A DNA stretch of 64,000 bases from Paraflavisolibacter caeni (GTDB lineage: Bacteria; Bacteroidota; Bacteroidia; Chitinophagales; Chitinophagaceae), in assembly GCF_025628885.1 (NCBI RefSeq), contig NZ_JAOTIF010000017.1:62001-126000 (forward strand). Reading direction: 5' to 3'. The notes under the pieces are model-generated. The model made no database searches, was not told the DNA's origin, and saw only the letters and a list, made by a program, of their open reading frames with translations. Below, in pieces: positions 33,931-41,244 of this stretch. The position numbers were made by a program, and so were the translations under genes. The stretch's first letter is position 1; every line of letters starts with the position of its first letter.

Positions 33931-34689
33931 TTACTCTTCATGCATTACCCACTCAACCTCTCCCACACTAAAATATTCTTCCATTGAGGTCGCTGTAACG
34001 AGTCTGCCATCTTCTGTAACTCCTTTTATATAGGCATCAAATATTCTGGAGCCCTTTCTTAATCTTACAGTTTGGTGGTTTTTGTATAGGAATTTGTGAT
34101 AGCAGGAAGCGATTTCTTCCGAATTATTTAACAATTCTTCAAAGGTTGTTTGAAGTGTATTAATAAGACTTTTGGCCATCTCTACAGTATCATATCTTCT
34201 GCCCGTTATCTGTCTTAGTGAAACGGCTTTGACAGGCATGCCTTCAAAACTGGTTTGATTGATGTTTAGCCCAATGCCGATTACAGCATATTTCCATTCC
34301 CTCCCCTGCAAATTGTTTTCAATTAGGATGCCCCCTGCCTTTCTGTCACGCCAGTAAATATCATTGGGCCACTTGATGTAGGTGTCTTCGCCGACATAGT
34401 GGCTGTAAAACCGCTGAACACCAATTGCAGTCATCATGCTAAGACGGAAAAGTTGCTCTGGGCGCAGGTTAAAGGGCTCAATGATAATGCTTAATAAAAT
34501 ATTTTGGCCGTGAATGGAAACCCATCGCTTCGATCGTTGTCCTTTGCCCTTTGTCTGCTCATGAGCAAACACGCAAGTGCCATGCTGTGCCATACCTGCA
34601 TGAACCAGTCCCATGGCATAGTTGTTGGTACTGTCCACAGTGTGCAGTTCAATAAAGGGGAAACCTATCTGTTTTGCTGAAGGAAACAA
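33931..34689 (-). CDS. birA: Biotin--[acetyl-CoA carboxylase] ligase
   Basis: 252 residues, the short class without an N-terminal DNA-binding domain, so it should not repress transcription. It attaches biotin to the carboxylase carrier protein. Motifs: VDSTNNYA, the biotinyl-AMP loop as GKGQRSKRW (GRGRxGRxW in many homologues), KWPNDIYW and KAGGILIE. The start is TTG 34689. No in-frame ATG lies before residue 26, and the upstream ATG at 34694 is out of frame and hits a stop quickly. First gene of the birA-PNP-porin operon, divergent from rsfS. Confidence 0.93.
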   Translation of the reverse strand: MFPSAKQIGFPFIELHTVDSTNNYAMGLVHAGMAQHGTCVFAHEQTKGKGQRSKRWVSIHGQNILLSIIIEPFNLRPEQLFRLSMMTAIGVQRFYSHYVGEDTYIKWPNDIYWRDRKAGGILIENNLQGREWKYAVIGIGLNINQTSFEGMPVKAVSLRQITGRRYDTVEMAKSLINTLQTTFEELLNNSEEIASCYHKFLYKNHQTVRLRKGSRIFDAYIKGVTEDGRLVTATSMEEYFSVGEVEWVMHEE

Positions 34690-34703
34690 TTCATATAAAT
34701 TTG
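34674..34703 (+). promoter_or_regulatory. Promoter of rsfS (TTG-N19-TAAATTTG)
   Basis: TTG at 34674-34676 and TAAATTTG at 34696-34703, spaced 19 bp, both good matches. It overlaps the first codons of the divergent birA gene. Confidence 0.65.
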
Positions 34704-34778
34704 AGCAAAGAAAACTATTTCATTGCTTTTCAGTTAACCCCGCTGCCTGATTTAAATGAAACATTAAATTATTGATAT

Positions 34779-35186
34779 TTGGAACCATTGGAAGTATTAA
34801 CTAGTCGTAAAAGAAAAGGTGTTGCCCGTCTAAACCGCAACTCGAAAATTCTAAAAACAATTATAAAGGCCATTCAGGATAAAAAAGGAGAGCATATTGT
34901 TTCTCTAGATCTGCGCAAAATTCCGGAGGCTGTAGCCGACTTCTTTGTGATTTGCGAAGCCAATAACCAGCCGCAAATCCGGGCGATTGCCGAACACGTG
35001 GAAGAGGACGTAAAGAAAAAATGCAATGAATATACATATCGGCACGAAGGCAAGCAAGCCTTGCAATGGGTGCTGATTGATTATGTAAATGTCGTTGTGC
35101 ACATCATGATGCCGGAAAGTCGCAAATTTTACAAACTCGAGGAAATGTGGAGCGATGCGGTTATTGAAGAACACAACCTTTCCTGA
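34779..35186 (+). CDS. rsfS: Ribosomal silencing factor RsfS
   Basis: 135 residues of the Iojap/RsfS family, which binds L14 and blocks subunit joining when nutrients are short. Motifs: KGEHIVSLDLRKIPEAVADFFVICEANN, RHEGKQALQWVLIDYVNVVVHIM. The start is uncertain: TTG at 34779 directly follows an in-frame TGA-TAT, and a second TTG at 34788 is also possible; there is no ATG before the conserved domain. A promoter lies at 34674-34703. ftsH follows after 89 nt, a common order in this phylum. Confidence 0.95.
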   Translation: MEPLEVLTSRKRKGVARLNRNSKILKTIIKAIQDKKGEHIVSLDLRKIPEAVADFFVICEANNQPQIRAIAEHVEEDVKKKCNEYTYRHEGKQALQWVLIDYVNVVVHIMMPESRKFYKLEEMWSDAVIEEHNLS

Positions 35187-35227
35187 TTGGAGTTTGTTAA
35201 AAAAGCATACTTGCATTTTTAAACTCC

Positions 35228-35235
35228 TATATTTG
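35228..35235 (+). promoter_or_regulatory. -7 promoter element of ftsH
   Basis: TATATTTG matches TAnnTTTG, 40 nt before the ATG. A TTG at 35211-35213 is only 14 bp away, which is short. Confidence 0.45.
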
Positions 35236-35275
35236 GGTTTTTCCCTGAATAATTAATTTTAAGTAAAGACTACAA

Positions 35276-37348
35276 ATGTCACAAGAACCATATAAAGAGG
35301 ATAATAAATCGAAACTGCCAAAATTTAATAACCGTTCAAATAGCGAAGGTGAGGAAGGGTCTCGTAAGGGCCCAAAGTTTAGCATTTATTGGGTTTATGC
35401 TATCATTTTCGCCGTTCTGATAGGTTTCCAGGTATTTGGGCCTTTTTCTCCAAGTACCGTACAAATTGGCCAGGACGATTTTGAGCAAATGCTGAAACAA
35501 GGTGATATTAAGCAATACACCATTGTATCCAATCGTAATATCGTACGGGTTGCTCTCAAAAAAGAAGCCCTCCCTAAATATGAATCCCAGTTAGGCAAAG
35601 ATGTTTCTGAAAATGAAGCAGGTCCTCATTTTTATTTCCGTATTGTATCCGGTGATTCTTTCAAGGATGATATGCGGAAGTTTTACGAGGACAACCCAAC
35701 TGTTAGCAATGTAGGTGCCGTTGACACTGAAAGAGACTTTTTTGGACCAATTGTTACTACGCTGCTGCCAATCTTAATATTTATAGCCATCTGGATACTG
35801 CTCATGCGTAAAATGGGCGGTGGCGCTGGCGGTGGCGGTGGCCCTGGTGGAATCTTCAATATCGGGAAGTCCAGAGCTACTCTGTTTGATAAAGGCACCA
35901 GGGTGAACATCACCTTTGCTGATGTGGCGGGCCTGGATGAAGCCAAAGTGGAGGTAATGGAAATTGTTGACTTCCTGAAGAATCCTAAAAAATATACTTC
36001 CCTGGGTGGTAAAATTCCGAAAGGAGCCCTGTTAGTTGGACCTCCAGGTACTGGTAAAACCCTCCTGGCAAAGGCTATGGCCGGCGAAGCCCAGGTTCCT
36101 TTCTTCTCGATGTCTGGTTCTGATTTCGTAGAATTGTTTGTGGGTGTGGGCGCCAGCCGTGTACGCGACCTGTTTAAACAAGCGCGCGAAAAATCACCCT
36201 GTATCATTTTTATCGATGAAATTGATGCGATTGGTCGTGCCCGTGGCAAGAACATGATGATGAGCAACGATGAACGCGAAAGCACATTGAACCAGCTTCT
36301 GGTAGAAATGGATGGTTTTAGCGGTGAAAGTGGCATTATCGTGCTGGCTGCTACCAACCGTCCTGACGTATTGGATACCGCCCTGTTGCGCCCTGGCCGC
36401 TTCGACCGTCAGATTACAATAGATAAACCAGATCTGAAAGGCCGCGAAGCTATTTTCAAAGTGCATCTGAAACCGATCAAATTGTCAGAAACTGTTGATA
36501 TTCATAAGTTGGCTGAGCAAACACCAGGATTTGCGGGTGCAGATATCGCCAATGTATGTAATGAGGCTGCCCTGATTGCCGCTCGTAAAAACAAAGCCGC
36601 TGTTGAAATGGAAGACTTCCAGGATGCAGTAGACAGGGTTATTGGCGGTCTGGAGAAAAAGAACAAAATCATTTCTCCCGACGAAAAGCGCATCATTGCT
36701 TACCATGAGGCTGGTCATGCCATTTGTGGTTGGTATCTGGAACATGCTTACCCATTGTTGAAGGTGACCATCGTTCCCCGCGGAACAGCAGCTTTAGGAT
36801 ATGCACAATACACGCCTAAAGAGCAGTACCTGTACAATACCGATCAGTTAATGGATCAGATCTGTATGACTTTGGGTGGCCGTGCTAGTGAGGATATTTT
36901 CTTTGGAAAGATTTCTACTGGTGCTCAAAACGACTTGCAACAGATTACCAGAATAGCTTATGCAATGGTTACTGTATACGGGATGAGTGATAAAGTGGGT
37001 AACATTAGCTTCTACGACCCGCACCAGGAGCAAACTTTTACGAAGCCTTATTCCGAAGAAACAGCCAAGATGATCGATGAAGAAGTGAGGGTGGTGATCG
37101 AAGACGCTTATAAAAGAACCATCCAGCTACTGACCGAAAAGAAAGGTGACGTAGAAAAATTGGCTGAAGCCTTACTGGAAAGGGAAGTTCTTTTCCAAAG
37201 CGATGTAGAAAAACTGATAGGAAAACGACCCTACGAAGAAAAAAAACCGCTGGGAATCGAAGATGACAAACACCATGAAGGTGGCATTAGCGAAGGCGTG
37301 CCTCCTTACGATCCTAATGTGATGAATCAGCAACCTGCAGCAAAATAA
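35276..37348 (+). CDS. ftsH: ATP-dependent zinc metalloprotease FtsH
   Basis: 690 residues. It degrades misfolded or regulated membrane and cytosolic proteins as a membrane hexamer. Two membrane helices (about 38-58 and 155-178) flank a periplasmic domain; a Gly-rich stretch follows, then the AAA+ module with Walker A GPPGTGKT (about 255), Walker B IIFIDEID, pore motif, SRH arginines, and the zinc site HEAGH (about 477). The C-terminus extends about 50 residues past the protease domain with a charged and Pro/Gln-rich tail. The LUD gene begins 1 nt after the stop. Confidence 0.98.
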   Translation: MSQEPYKEDNKSKLPKFNNRSNSEGEEGSRKGPKFSIYWVYAIIFAVLIGFQVFGPFSPSTVQIGQDDFEQMLKQGDIKQYTIVSNRNIVRVALKKEALPKYESQLGKDVSENEAGPHFYFRIVSGDSFKDDMRKFYEDNPTVSNVGAVDTERDFFGPIVTTLLPILIFIAIWILLMRKMGGGAGGGGGPGGIFNIGKSRATLFDKGTRVNITFADVAGLDEAKVEVMEIVDFLKNPKKYTSLGGKIPKGALLVGPPGTGKTLLAKAMAGEAQVPFFSMSGSDFVELFVGVGASRVRDLFKQAREKSPCIIFIDEIDAIGRARGKNMMMSNDERESTLNQLLVEMDGFSGESGIIVLAATNRPDVLDTALLRPGRFDRQITIDKPDLKGREAIFKVHLKPIKLSETVDIHKLAEQTPGFAGADIANVCNEAALIAARKNKAAVEMEDFQDAVDRVIGGLEKKNKIISPDEKRIIAYHEAGHAICGWYLEHAYPLLKVTIVPRGTAALGYAQYTPKEQYLYNTDQLMDQICMTLGGRASEDIFFGKISTGAQNDLQQITRIAYAMVTVYGMSDKVGNISFYDPHQEQTFTKPYSEETAKMIDEEVRVVIEDAYKRTIQLLTEKKGDVEKLAEALLEREVLFQSDVEKLIGKRPYEEKKPLGIEDDKHHEGGISEGVPPYDPNVMNQQPAAK

Positions 37349-37349
37349 A

Positions 37350-37973
37350 ATGAGTGCATCTTCAGCGAGAAGTAATATTCTCAAAAAAATAAAAACGGCG
37401 TTGGAACAACCAACGCCTTTACCATTTTCTGACAGCCAGGGTAGTGAATCCCTTTTTCAGCCACTGCAAGAAGACTTGATGGTCGAATTTGCCGAACAGT
37501 TTACCATCTTACAAGGAAAATTCGATTATTGCCTTAGCGAAGGAGAGCTGCTCTCGCACCTGCAAAATCTATGCTTACAGCAGCAATGGACAAAACTCTA
37601 TTGCGAAGATGAAAAGCTGCGGGCTTTATTTCCATCTGTTCAATGGAACAACGATATCAAAACCTGTGAAGCCGCAATAACCACTTGTGAGTTGTTAGTA
37701 GCCCGAACAGGTAGTATCATTTTGAGCTCGTCTCTCAACCAGCGTATTCCCAGTGTATATGCTCCTGTGCACATTTGCGTTGCCTATGCATCCCAACTGG
37801 TTTATGATATAAAAGATGCGTTAGATTACATCGGGCAAAAATACCAGGATAATTTTCCTTCGTTAATAACACTGGCTACTGGTCCAAGCCGCACTGCCGA
37901 CATTGAGAAGACTTTGGTCGTAGGGGTGCATGGTCCAAAAGAAGTGTATTGTTTCTTGGTGGAAAGTGAATGA
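37350..37973 (+). CDS. LUD-domain protein (LutC/YkgG family)
   Basis: 207 residues of the LUD (lactate utilisation) fold. Visible features: the N-terminal SASSARSNILKKIKTALEQP helix, ITTCELLVARTGSIILSSS, VYAPVHICVAYASQLVYDIKDAL and LATGPSRTADIEKTLVVGVHGPKEV. In lactate operons LutC works with the iron-sulfur proteins LutA and LutB; neither is here. In Bacteroidota a lone LUD gene next to ftsH seems common, so a housekeeping role is possible but unproven. It starts 1 nt after ftsH and is surely co-transcribed with it. Confidence 0.9.
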   Translation: MSASSARSNILKKIKTALEQPTPLPFSDSQGSESLFQPLQEDLMVEFAEQFTILQGKFDYCLSEGELLSHLQNLCLQQQWTKLYCEDEKLRALFPSVQWNNDIKTCEAAITTCELLVARTGSIILSSSLNQRIPSVYAPVHICVAYASQLVYDIKDALDYIGQKYQDNFPSLITLATGPSRTADIEKTLVVGVHGPKEVYCFLVESE

Positions 37974-37995
37974 GGACGTGTGAAAATTTGAATAT

Positions 37996-38024
37996 TTGCA
38001 TTCTTTTCAAAAGAAGTATTTCCG
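37996..38024 (+). promoter_or_regulatory. Promoter of the lpxH-like gene with a palindrome in its spacer
   Basis: TTG (37996-37998), 18-bp spacer, TATTTCCG (38017-38024, two mismatches to TAnnTTTG). The spacer holds the 15-bp palindrome TTCTTTTCAAAAGAA (38001-38015). The -7 element ends 3 nt before the ATG. Confidence 0.45.
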
Positions 38025-38027
38025 CCA

Positions 38028-38810
38028 ATGCAACTTCCTCCTGGTAAAAAAGTATTCTTTCTTTCCGATTTCCATTTAGGGGCACCAAATCATGCCGCCA
38101 GCCTCGAACGCGAAAAACTGATCATCAGGTTTTTAGAAGAGATCAGGCACGAAGCTGCTGTGATCTTTATCGTTGGCGACCTGTTCGACTTCTGGTACGA
38201 ATATAAAAAAGTAGTACCCAGAGGACATGTGCGCCTGCTTGGAAAGCTCGCTGAATTGACCGATGCTGGCATAGCCATTCATTTCTTTGTGGGAAATCAT
38301 GATATGTGGATGAGCGATTACTTTCAAAAAGAATTGAACATCCCTGTATATTTTGAGCCTAAAGACTTTGAATTTAATGGTAAAAAATTTCATATAGGAC
38401 ATGGCGATGGCTTGGGGCCCGGCGATCATGGCTATAAAACACTGAAAAAGATATTCCGTAATCCTGTTTGTCAATGGCTCTTTGGTATCCTCCCTCCATT
38501 CTTTGGTATTGGATTGGCCGATTATTTCAGTCGTAAAAGCAGACAGGCGACCGGTACTTCTGAGGAAAAGTATTTAGGAGATGATAAAGAATGGCTGTTG
38601 ATTTATTCCAGGGAAGTGATCAAACAAAAGCCTGTTGACTATTGTGTTTTCGGACACCGGCATTTGCCCATTGATTATCGTTTGAATGAAAAAAGTCGCT
38701 ATATTAACCTGGGTGATTGGATTACATTTTATACCTATGCTGTCTTCGACGGCCATGAAATGCACTTGAAGGCATTTACTGGTAATGAAGACAAAATCTA
38801 CCGCCATTGA
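38028..38810 (+). CDS. lpxH: UDP-2,3-diacylglucosamine diphosphatase (LpxH-like)
   Basis: 260 residues, a calcineurin-like metallophosphoesterase. LpxH cleaves UDP-2,3-diacylglucosamine to lipid X in lipid A synthesis. The two-metal site is complete: DFHLG (D13, H15), GDLFDFW, GNHDMW, HGDGLGPGD and GHRH. Length and pattern fit the Bacteroidota LpxH group, slightly longer than the E. coli enzyme. The stop overlaps the start of the next gene (TTGA). Confidence 0.9.
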   Translation: MQLPPGKKVFFLSDFHLGAPNHAASLEREKLIIRFLEEIRHEAAVIFIVGDLFDFWYEYKKVVPRGHVRLLGKLAELTDAGIAIHFFVGNHDMWMSDYFQKELNIPVYFEPKDFEFNGKKFHIGHGDGLGPGDHGYKTLKKIFRNPVCQWLFGILPPFFGIGLADYFSRKSRQATGTSEEKYLGDDKEWLLIYSREVIKQKPVDYCVFGHRHLPIDYRLNEKSRYINLGDWITFYTYAVFDGHEMHLKAFTGNEDKIYRH

Positions 38811-39619
38811 AGAATTGGTTTACCATATTGCTATTGATCATATTGGGTAAAAGTGTATTGGCTCAAGGTGATTCTGCTTTTCAACTGGTAAAAACATACC
38901 CTTTTGAAGTGGCTGATGCCATGCTTGACAATCTTGATAATCTATATATCATAACTCCACAGGACCAGCTAAAAAAGTATAATATAAATGGTGATTCCGT
39001 AGCAGCATTCAATGGAGTTAAGAGATTTGGCAAACTGCATTCTGTCGATGTTTCCAACCCAATGAAACTTCTATTATTTTATAAGGACTTTTCTCGGATA
39101 GTGATGCTGGATAGGCTTCTTACTGTACGTGGAACTATAGATCTAAAGCAAAATAATATTATGCAGGCATCTGCCGTTGGGGCAAGTTATGATAATAAGA
39201 TCTGGATCTTTGACAGTTATGAATACAAGTTGAAGAAACTTGATGAGCAGGGAAGCCTATTACAGGAAACCTCGGACTTCCGCATCCTCTTTGATCAATC
39301 TATAGTACCGCAACAAATTCTGGATAGAGACGGTCTCCTATATTTATATGATACAACCAGCGGATTGTTTGTATTTGATTACTATGGCACCTTTAAAAGA
39401 AAGTTACCCCTCAGCAACTGGAACAGTATTGTAATTGCAGGTAAAAATGTCCTTGGTATCAGCAACAATGGTATCAATAACTATTCAACTGCAACACTAA
39501 TGGAAAGCCGTTACATGTTTCCTCAAAACTTCCTGCGGTATTACCGCTACAGCTTAAGTCAGAATAAATTAATTGCATTATCAAAAAACTCAGTATCCAT
39601 CTTTTCCTACCGCCACTAG
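38807..39619 (+). CDS. Secreted hypothetical protein, propeller-like repeats
   Basis: 270 residues starting with TTG at 38807, which overlaps the lpxH stop as TTGA. A signal peptide is clear (FTILLLIILGKSVLAQ). The mature part shows loosely repeated blocks (LDNLDNLYIITPQDQLKKYN, SYDNKIWIFDSYEYKLKKLD, RDGLLYLYDTTSGLFVFDYYG) like the blades of a beta-propeller. No catalytic residues or named family recognised. Likely periplasmic. Co-transcription with lpxH suggests an envelope role, but this is only inferred. Confidence 0.75.
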   Translation: MKNWFTILLLIILGKSVLAQGDSAFQLVKTYPFEVADAMLDNLDNLYIITPQDQLKKYNINGDSVAAFNGVKRFGKLHSVDVSNPMKLLLFYKDFSRIVMLDRLLTVRGTIDLKQNNIMQASAVGASYDNKIWIFDSYEYKLKKLDEQGSLLQETSDFRILFDQSIVPQQILDRDGLLYLYDTTSGLFVFDYYGTFKRKLPLSNWNSIVIAGKNVLGISNNGINNYSTATLMESRYMFPQNFLRYYRYSLSQNKLIALSKNSVSIFSYRH

Positions 39620-39640
39620 AATAAGAATCCGTTCTTATTC
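39619..39640. terminator. Bidirectional terminator-like hairpin
   Basis: GAATAAGAA (39619-39627), loop TCCG, TTCTTATTC (39632-39640). It starts in the last base of the upstream stop codon and sits between convergent genes. It is AT-rich, with no long T-run. Confidence 0.6.
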
Positions 39641-39654
39641 CTGCTATCTATTCT

Positions 39655-40173
39655 CTATCGCTTCCCCAATATCTCCCCCAAATCCTTTTCAAACATTCCT
39701 GTTTTACCATATTCAACAACACGACCAATTTCTTTACCTCCCTTCATGACAATCAAAGTAGGAACATTCGTAATGTTAAAAGCTTCAGATAAATGATACA
39801 GCGTCTTTTTACTATGATCAACGCCAATGAAAGTAATACGGTCTGCAGATAAGCCTGCAGCATCGGTCAGCGCATAAAAACGGGGAAGAACAAATTTGGT
39901 ATCATCACACCATGTACCGCCAAAAGCAATAATATTGATGGAGTCCTTAATGGCTTTGATGGCCTGTAGGGCCGGGGCGTAAGGTGTATACCCTTTTTGA
40001 TTGTCTGCAAACCATTTAAATGCAGTGTCTTTAGTAATTTCATCTCTGGAAATAAAGCCCTTTACTACTTTATTTCCGCTGCCATCACGGCTGATTTCTG
40101 CATTTTGAGCAAAGGAAGTTTGTATCAGTAACAGGGAAAAAAGAACGGATAATAGTTTTGTCATTGTACGCAT
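39655..40173 (-). CDS. Periplasmic thioredoxin-like protein with a single cysteine
   Basis: 172 residues. Signal peptide to about residue 22 (LLLIQTSFAQ), then a thioredoxin fold with cis-Pro in ITNVPTLIV and KGGKEIGRVVEYG. The active site reads WCDDT: Cys 89 is the only cysteine and the second (position 92) is Thr. A dithiol oxidoreductase reaction is therefore not possible as usual; a monothiol, chaperone-like or binding role is more likely. An ATG at 40164 is an alternative start. It is 60 nt after the MerR-type gene on the same strand, so possibly co-transcribed. Confidence 0.88.
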   Translation of the reverse strand: MRTMTKLLSVLFSLLLIQTSFAQNAEISRDGSGNKVVKGFISRDEITKDTAFKWFADNQKGYTPYAPALQAIKAIKDSINIIAFGGTWCDDTKFVLPRFYALTDAAGLSADRITFIGVDHSKKTLYHLSEAFNITNVPTLIVMKGGKEIGRVVEYGKTGMFEKDLGEILGKR

Positions 40174-40233
40174 CTTCCAAAGTTAATCTAGCTACAGCTT
40201 CTACTTAAAAATCGAAAGTTAAAAAACTCCAAA

Positions 40234-40728
40234 CTACAAACTCGCTTTCAACTCCAATAAAAACGACCTGATTTTCTGCAGCGATTGTATCATGGCAAAC
40301 CTTTCATCTGAATGTTTGCTTTTTTTCAAATACTCTTTAGCGCCTTCGATTGTAAACTTCCTCCGGCGTACAAGATCGTAAATAAGGTGCAGGGTCTTTA
40401 CATCGGCAGGTGTGAAAAAGCGGTCGCCTTTTCGGTTCTTCCTGGGTTCAAGTACATCAAATTCATTTTCCCAATGTCTGATCAGCGAAGTATTCACCTT
40501 GAACATTGTTGCAACTTCGCCAATGGAGTAATACAGTTTTTTAAACAATACTTCATCTTCCGGTATTTCAATTTGCTCCCAATCACTTTCTTCCTTCAGC
40601 GGTTTACGACCACGTGTACTTTTAGGTTTTTTCTCTTTCTGCGGAGCAGGCATACCAGAAAGAAATTCTTTGGGTGTTTCTTCCGGATCAATAAAATCAA
40701 ATGTTATTTGTGTAAGTGAATTTGCCAT
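40234..40728 (-). CDS. MerR-family transcriptional regulator
   Basis: 164 residues from ATG 40728 (MANSLTQITFDFID). The frame continues 23 codons upstream, but these lie across the promoter and hairpin and do not resemble a protein. A charged N-terminal extension (about 1-65, KKPKSTRGRKPLKEESD) precedes the MerR winged helix (about 68-135, YYSIGEVATMFKVNTSLIRHWENEF, then RFFTPADVKTLHLIYDLV). There is no effector-binding domain. The length and extension match a widespread Bacteroidota MerR type of unknown regulon. The -7 element TAACTTTG is only 9 nt before the ATG. Confidence 0.92.
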   Translation of the reverse strand: MANSLTQITFDFIDPEETPKEFLSGMPAPQKEKKPKSTRGRKPLKEESDWEQIEIPEDEVLFKKLYYSIGEVATMFKVNTSLIRHWENEFDVLEPRKNRKGDRFFTPADVKTLHLIYDLVRRRKFTIEGAKEYLKKSKHSDERFAMIQSLQKIRSFLLELKASL

Positions 40729-40730
40729 TT

Positions 40731-40767
40731 CAGCCGCCAAAGTTAAGAAATCAAAATTTGGCGGCTG
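40731..40767 (-). repeat. 11-bp inverted repeat covering the promoter of the MerR-type gene
   Basis: CAGCCGCCAAA (40731-40741) and TTTGGCGGCTG (40757-40767), perfect over 11 bp with a 15-bp loop. One arm includes the TTTG of the -7 element and ends 2 nt before the ATG at 40728. Confidence 0.9.
40738..40745 (-). promoter_or_regulatory. -7 promoter element of the MerR-type gene
   Basis: TAACTTTG on the minus strand, an exact TAnnTTTG match. With transcription starting about 5-7 nt later, the mRNA would have only a few leader bases. Confidence 0.5.
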
Positions 40768-41244
40768 AAGTTTGCAAAGCGCAGTCTCTACGCCCATCCA
40801 TTAACTACTTTCTAGCAAACAAACAGTTACTTGGAAATAACAATTCCTTAAAATAAAATTAACAAGTTTTAAAAAGTATTCGCAATTATTTAAAAAGTTA
40901 ATCTACTTTTACAATAATAATTTTAACTTTTTATAAAAATTAGTAGAAATGTGAGCCATGAAAGGCTTTATAAGGGAATTATTTTCTAATTCCGCTCTTC
41001 ATGTTCGCATTTTAGCTTGCCAATGAAAACTAGTTTGCCCTATACTCAAAACTTTATCGACCCGATAATAAAAACAGATGTCATTATTGAATCATGCCTT
41101 GCCTCTTTTTCGGCAGGGCAGAAGCACCAACTATACGCTATTGACACTTTCTTACCTGGCATAGCCCGTTTTTTGGTAAGTGCTCCCGTTGAAATATTTC
41201 TCCCTTCAAAATTAAAAATCCCATAAAACGCCTATGAATTAGAA

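Larger units (their letters stand above)
40729..41244. other. Intergenic region between the MerR-type gene and the third susC
   Basis: No gene is seen in 516 bases, apart from short unlikely frames. It contains an 11-bp inverted repeat (40731-40767), an AT-rich stretch, and hairpins at 40975-40993 (GGAATTA/TAATTCC) and 41097-41118 (CCTTGCC/GGCAGGG, one wobble). I found no good promoter for susC, possibly because TAnnTTTG is degenerate there. Confidence 0.55.

Noticed and set aside
35683-36357. Long minus-strand frame inside ftsH
   Set aside because: Codon-shadow of a highly conserved gene; the translation has no family features and no promoter.
41017-41226. 69-codon plus-strand frame before the third susC
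   Set aside because: No family resemblance, no promoter or leader; it covers a region with hairpins and is probably non-coding.
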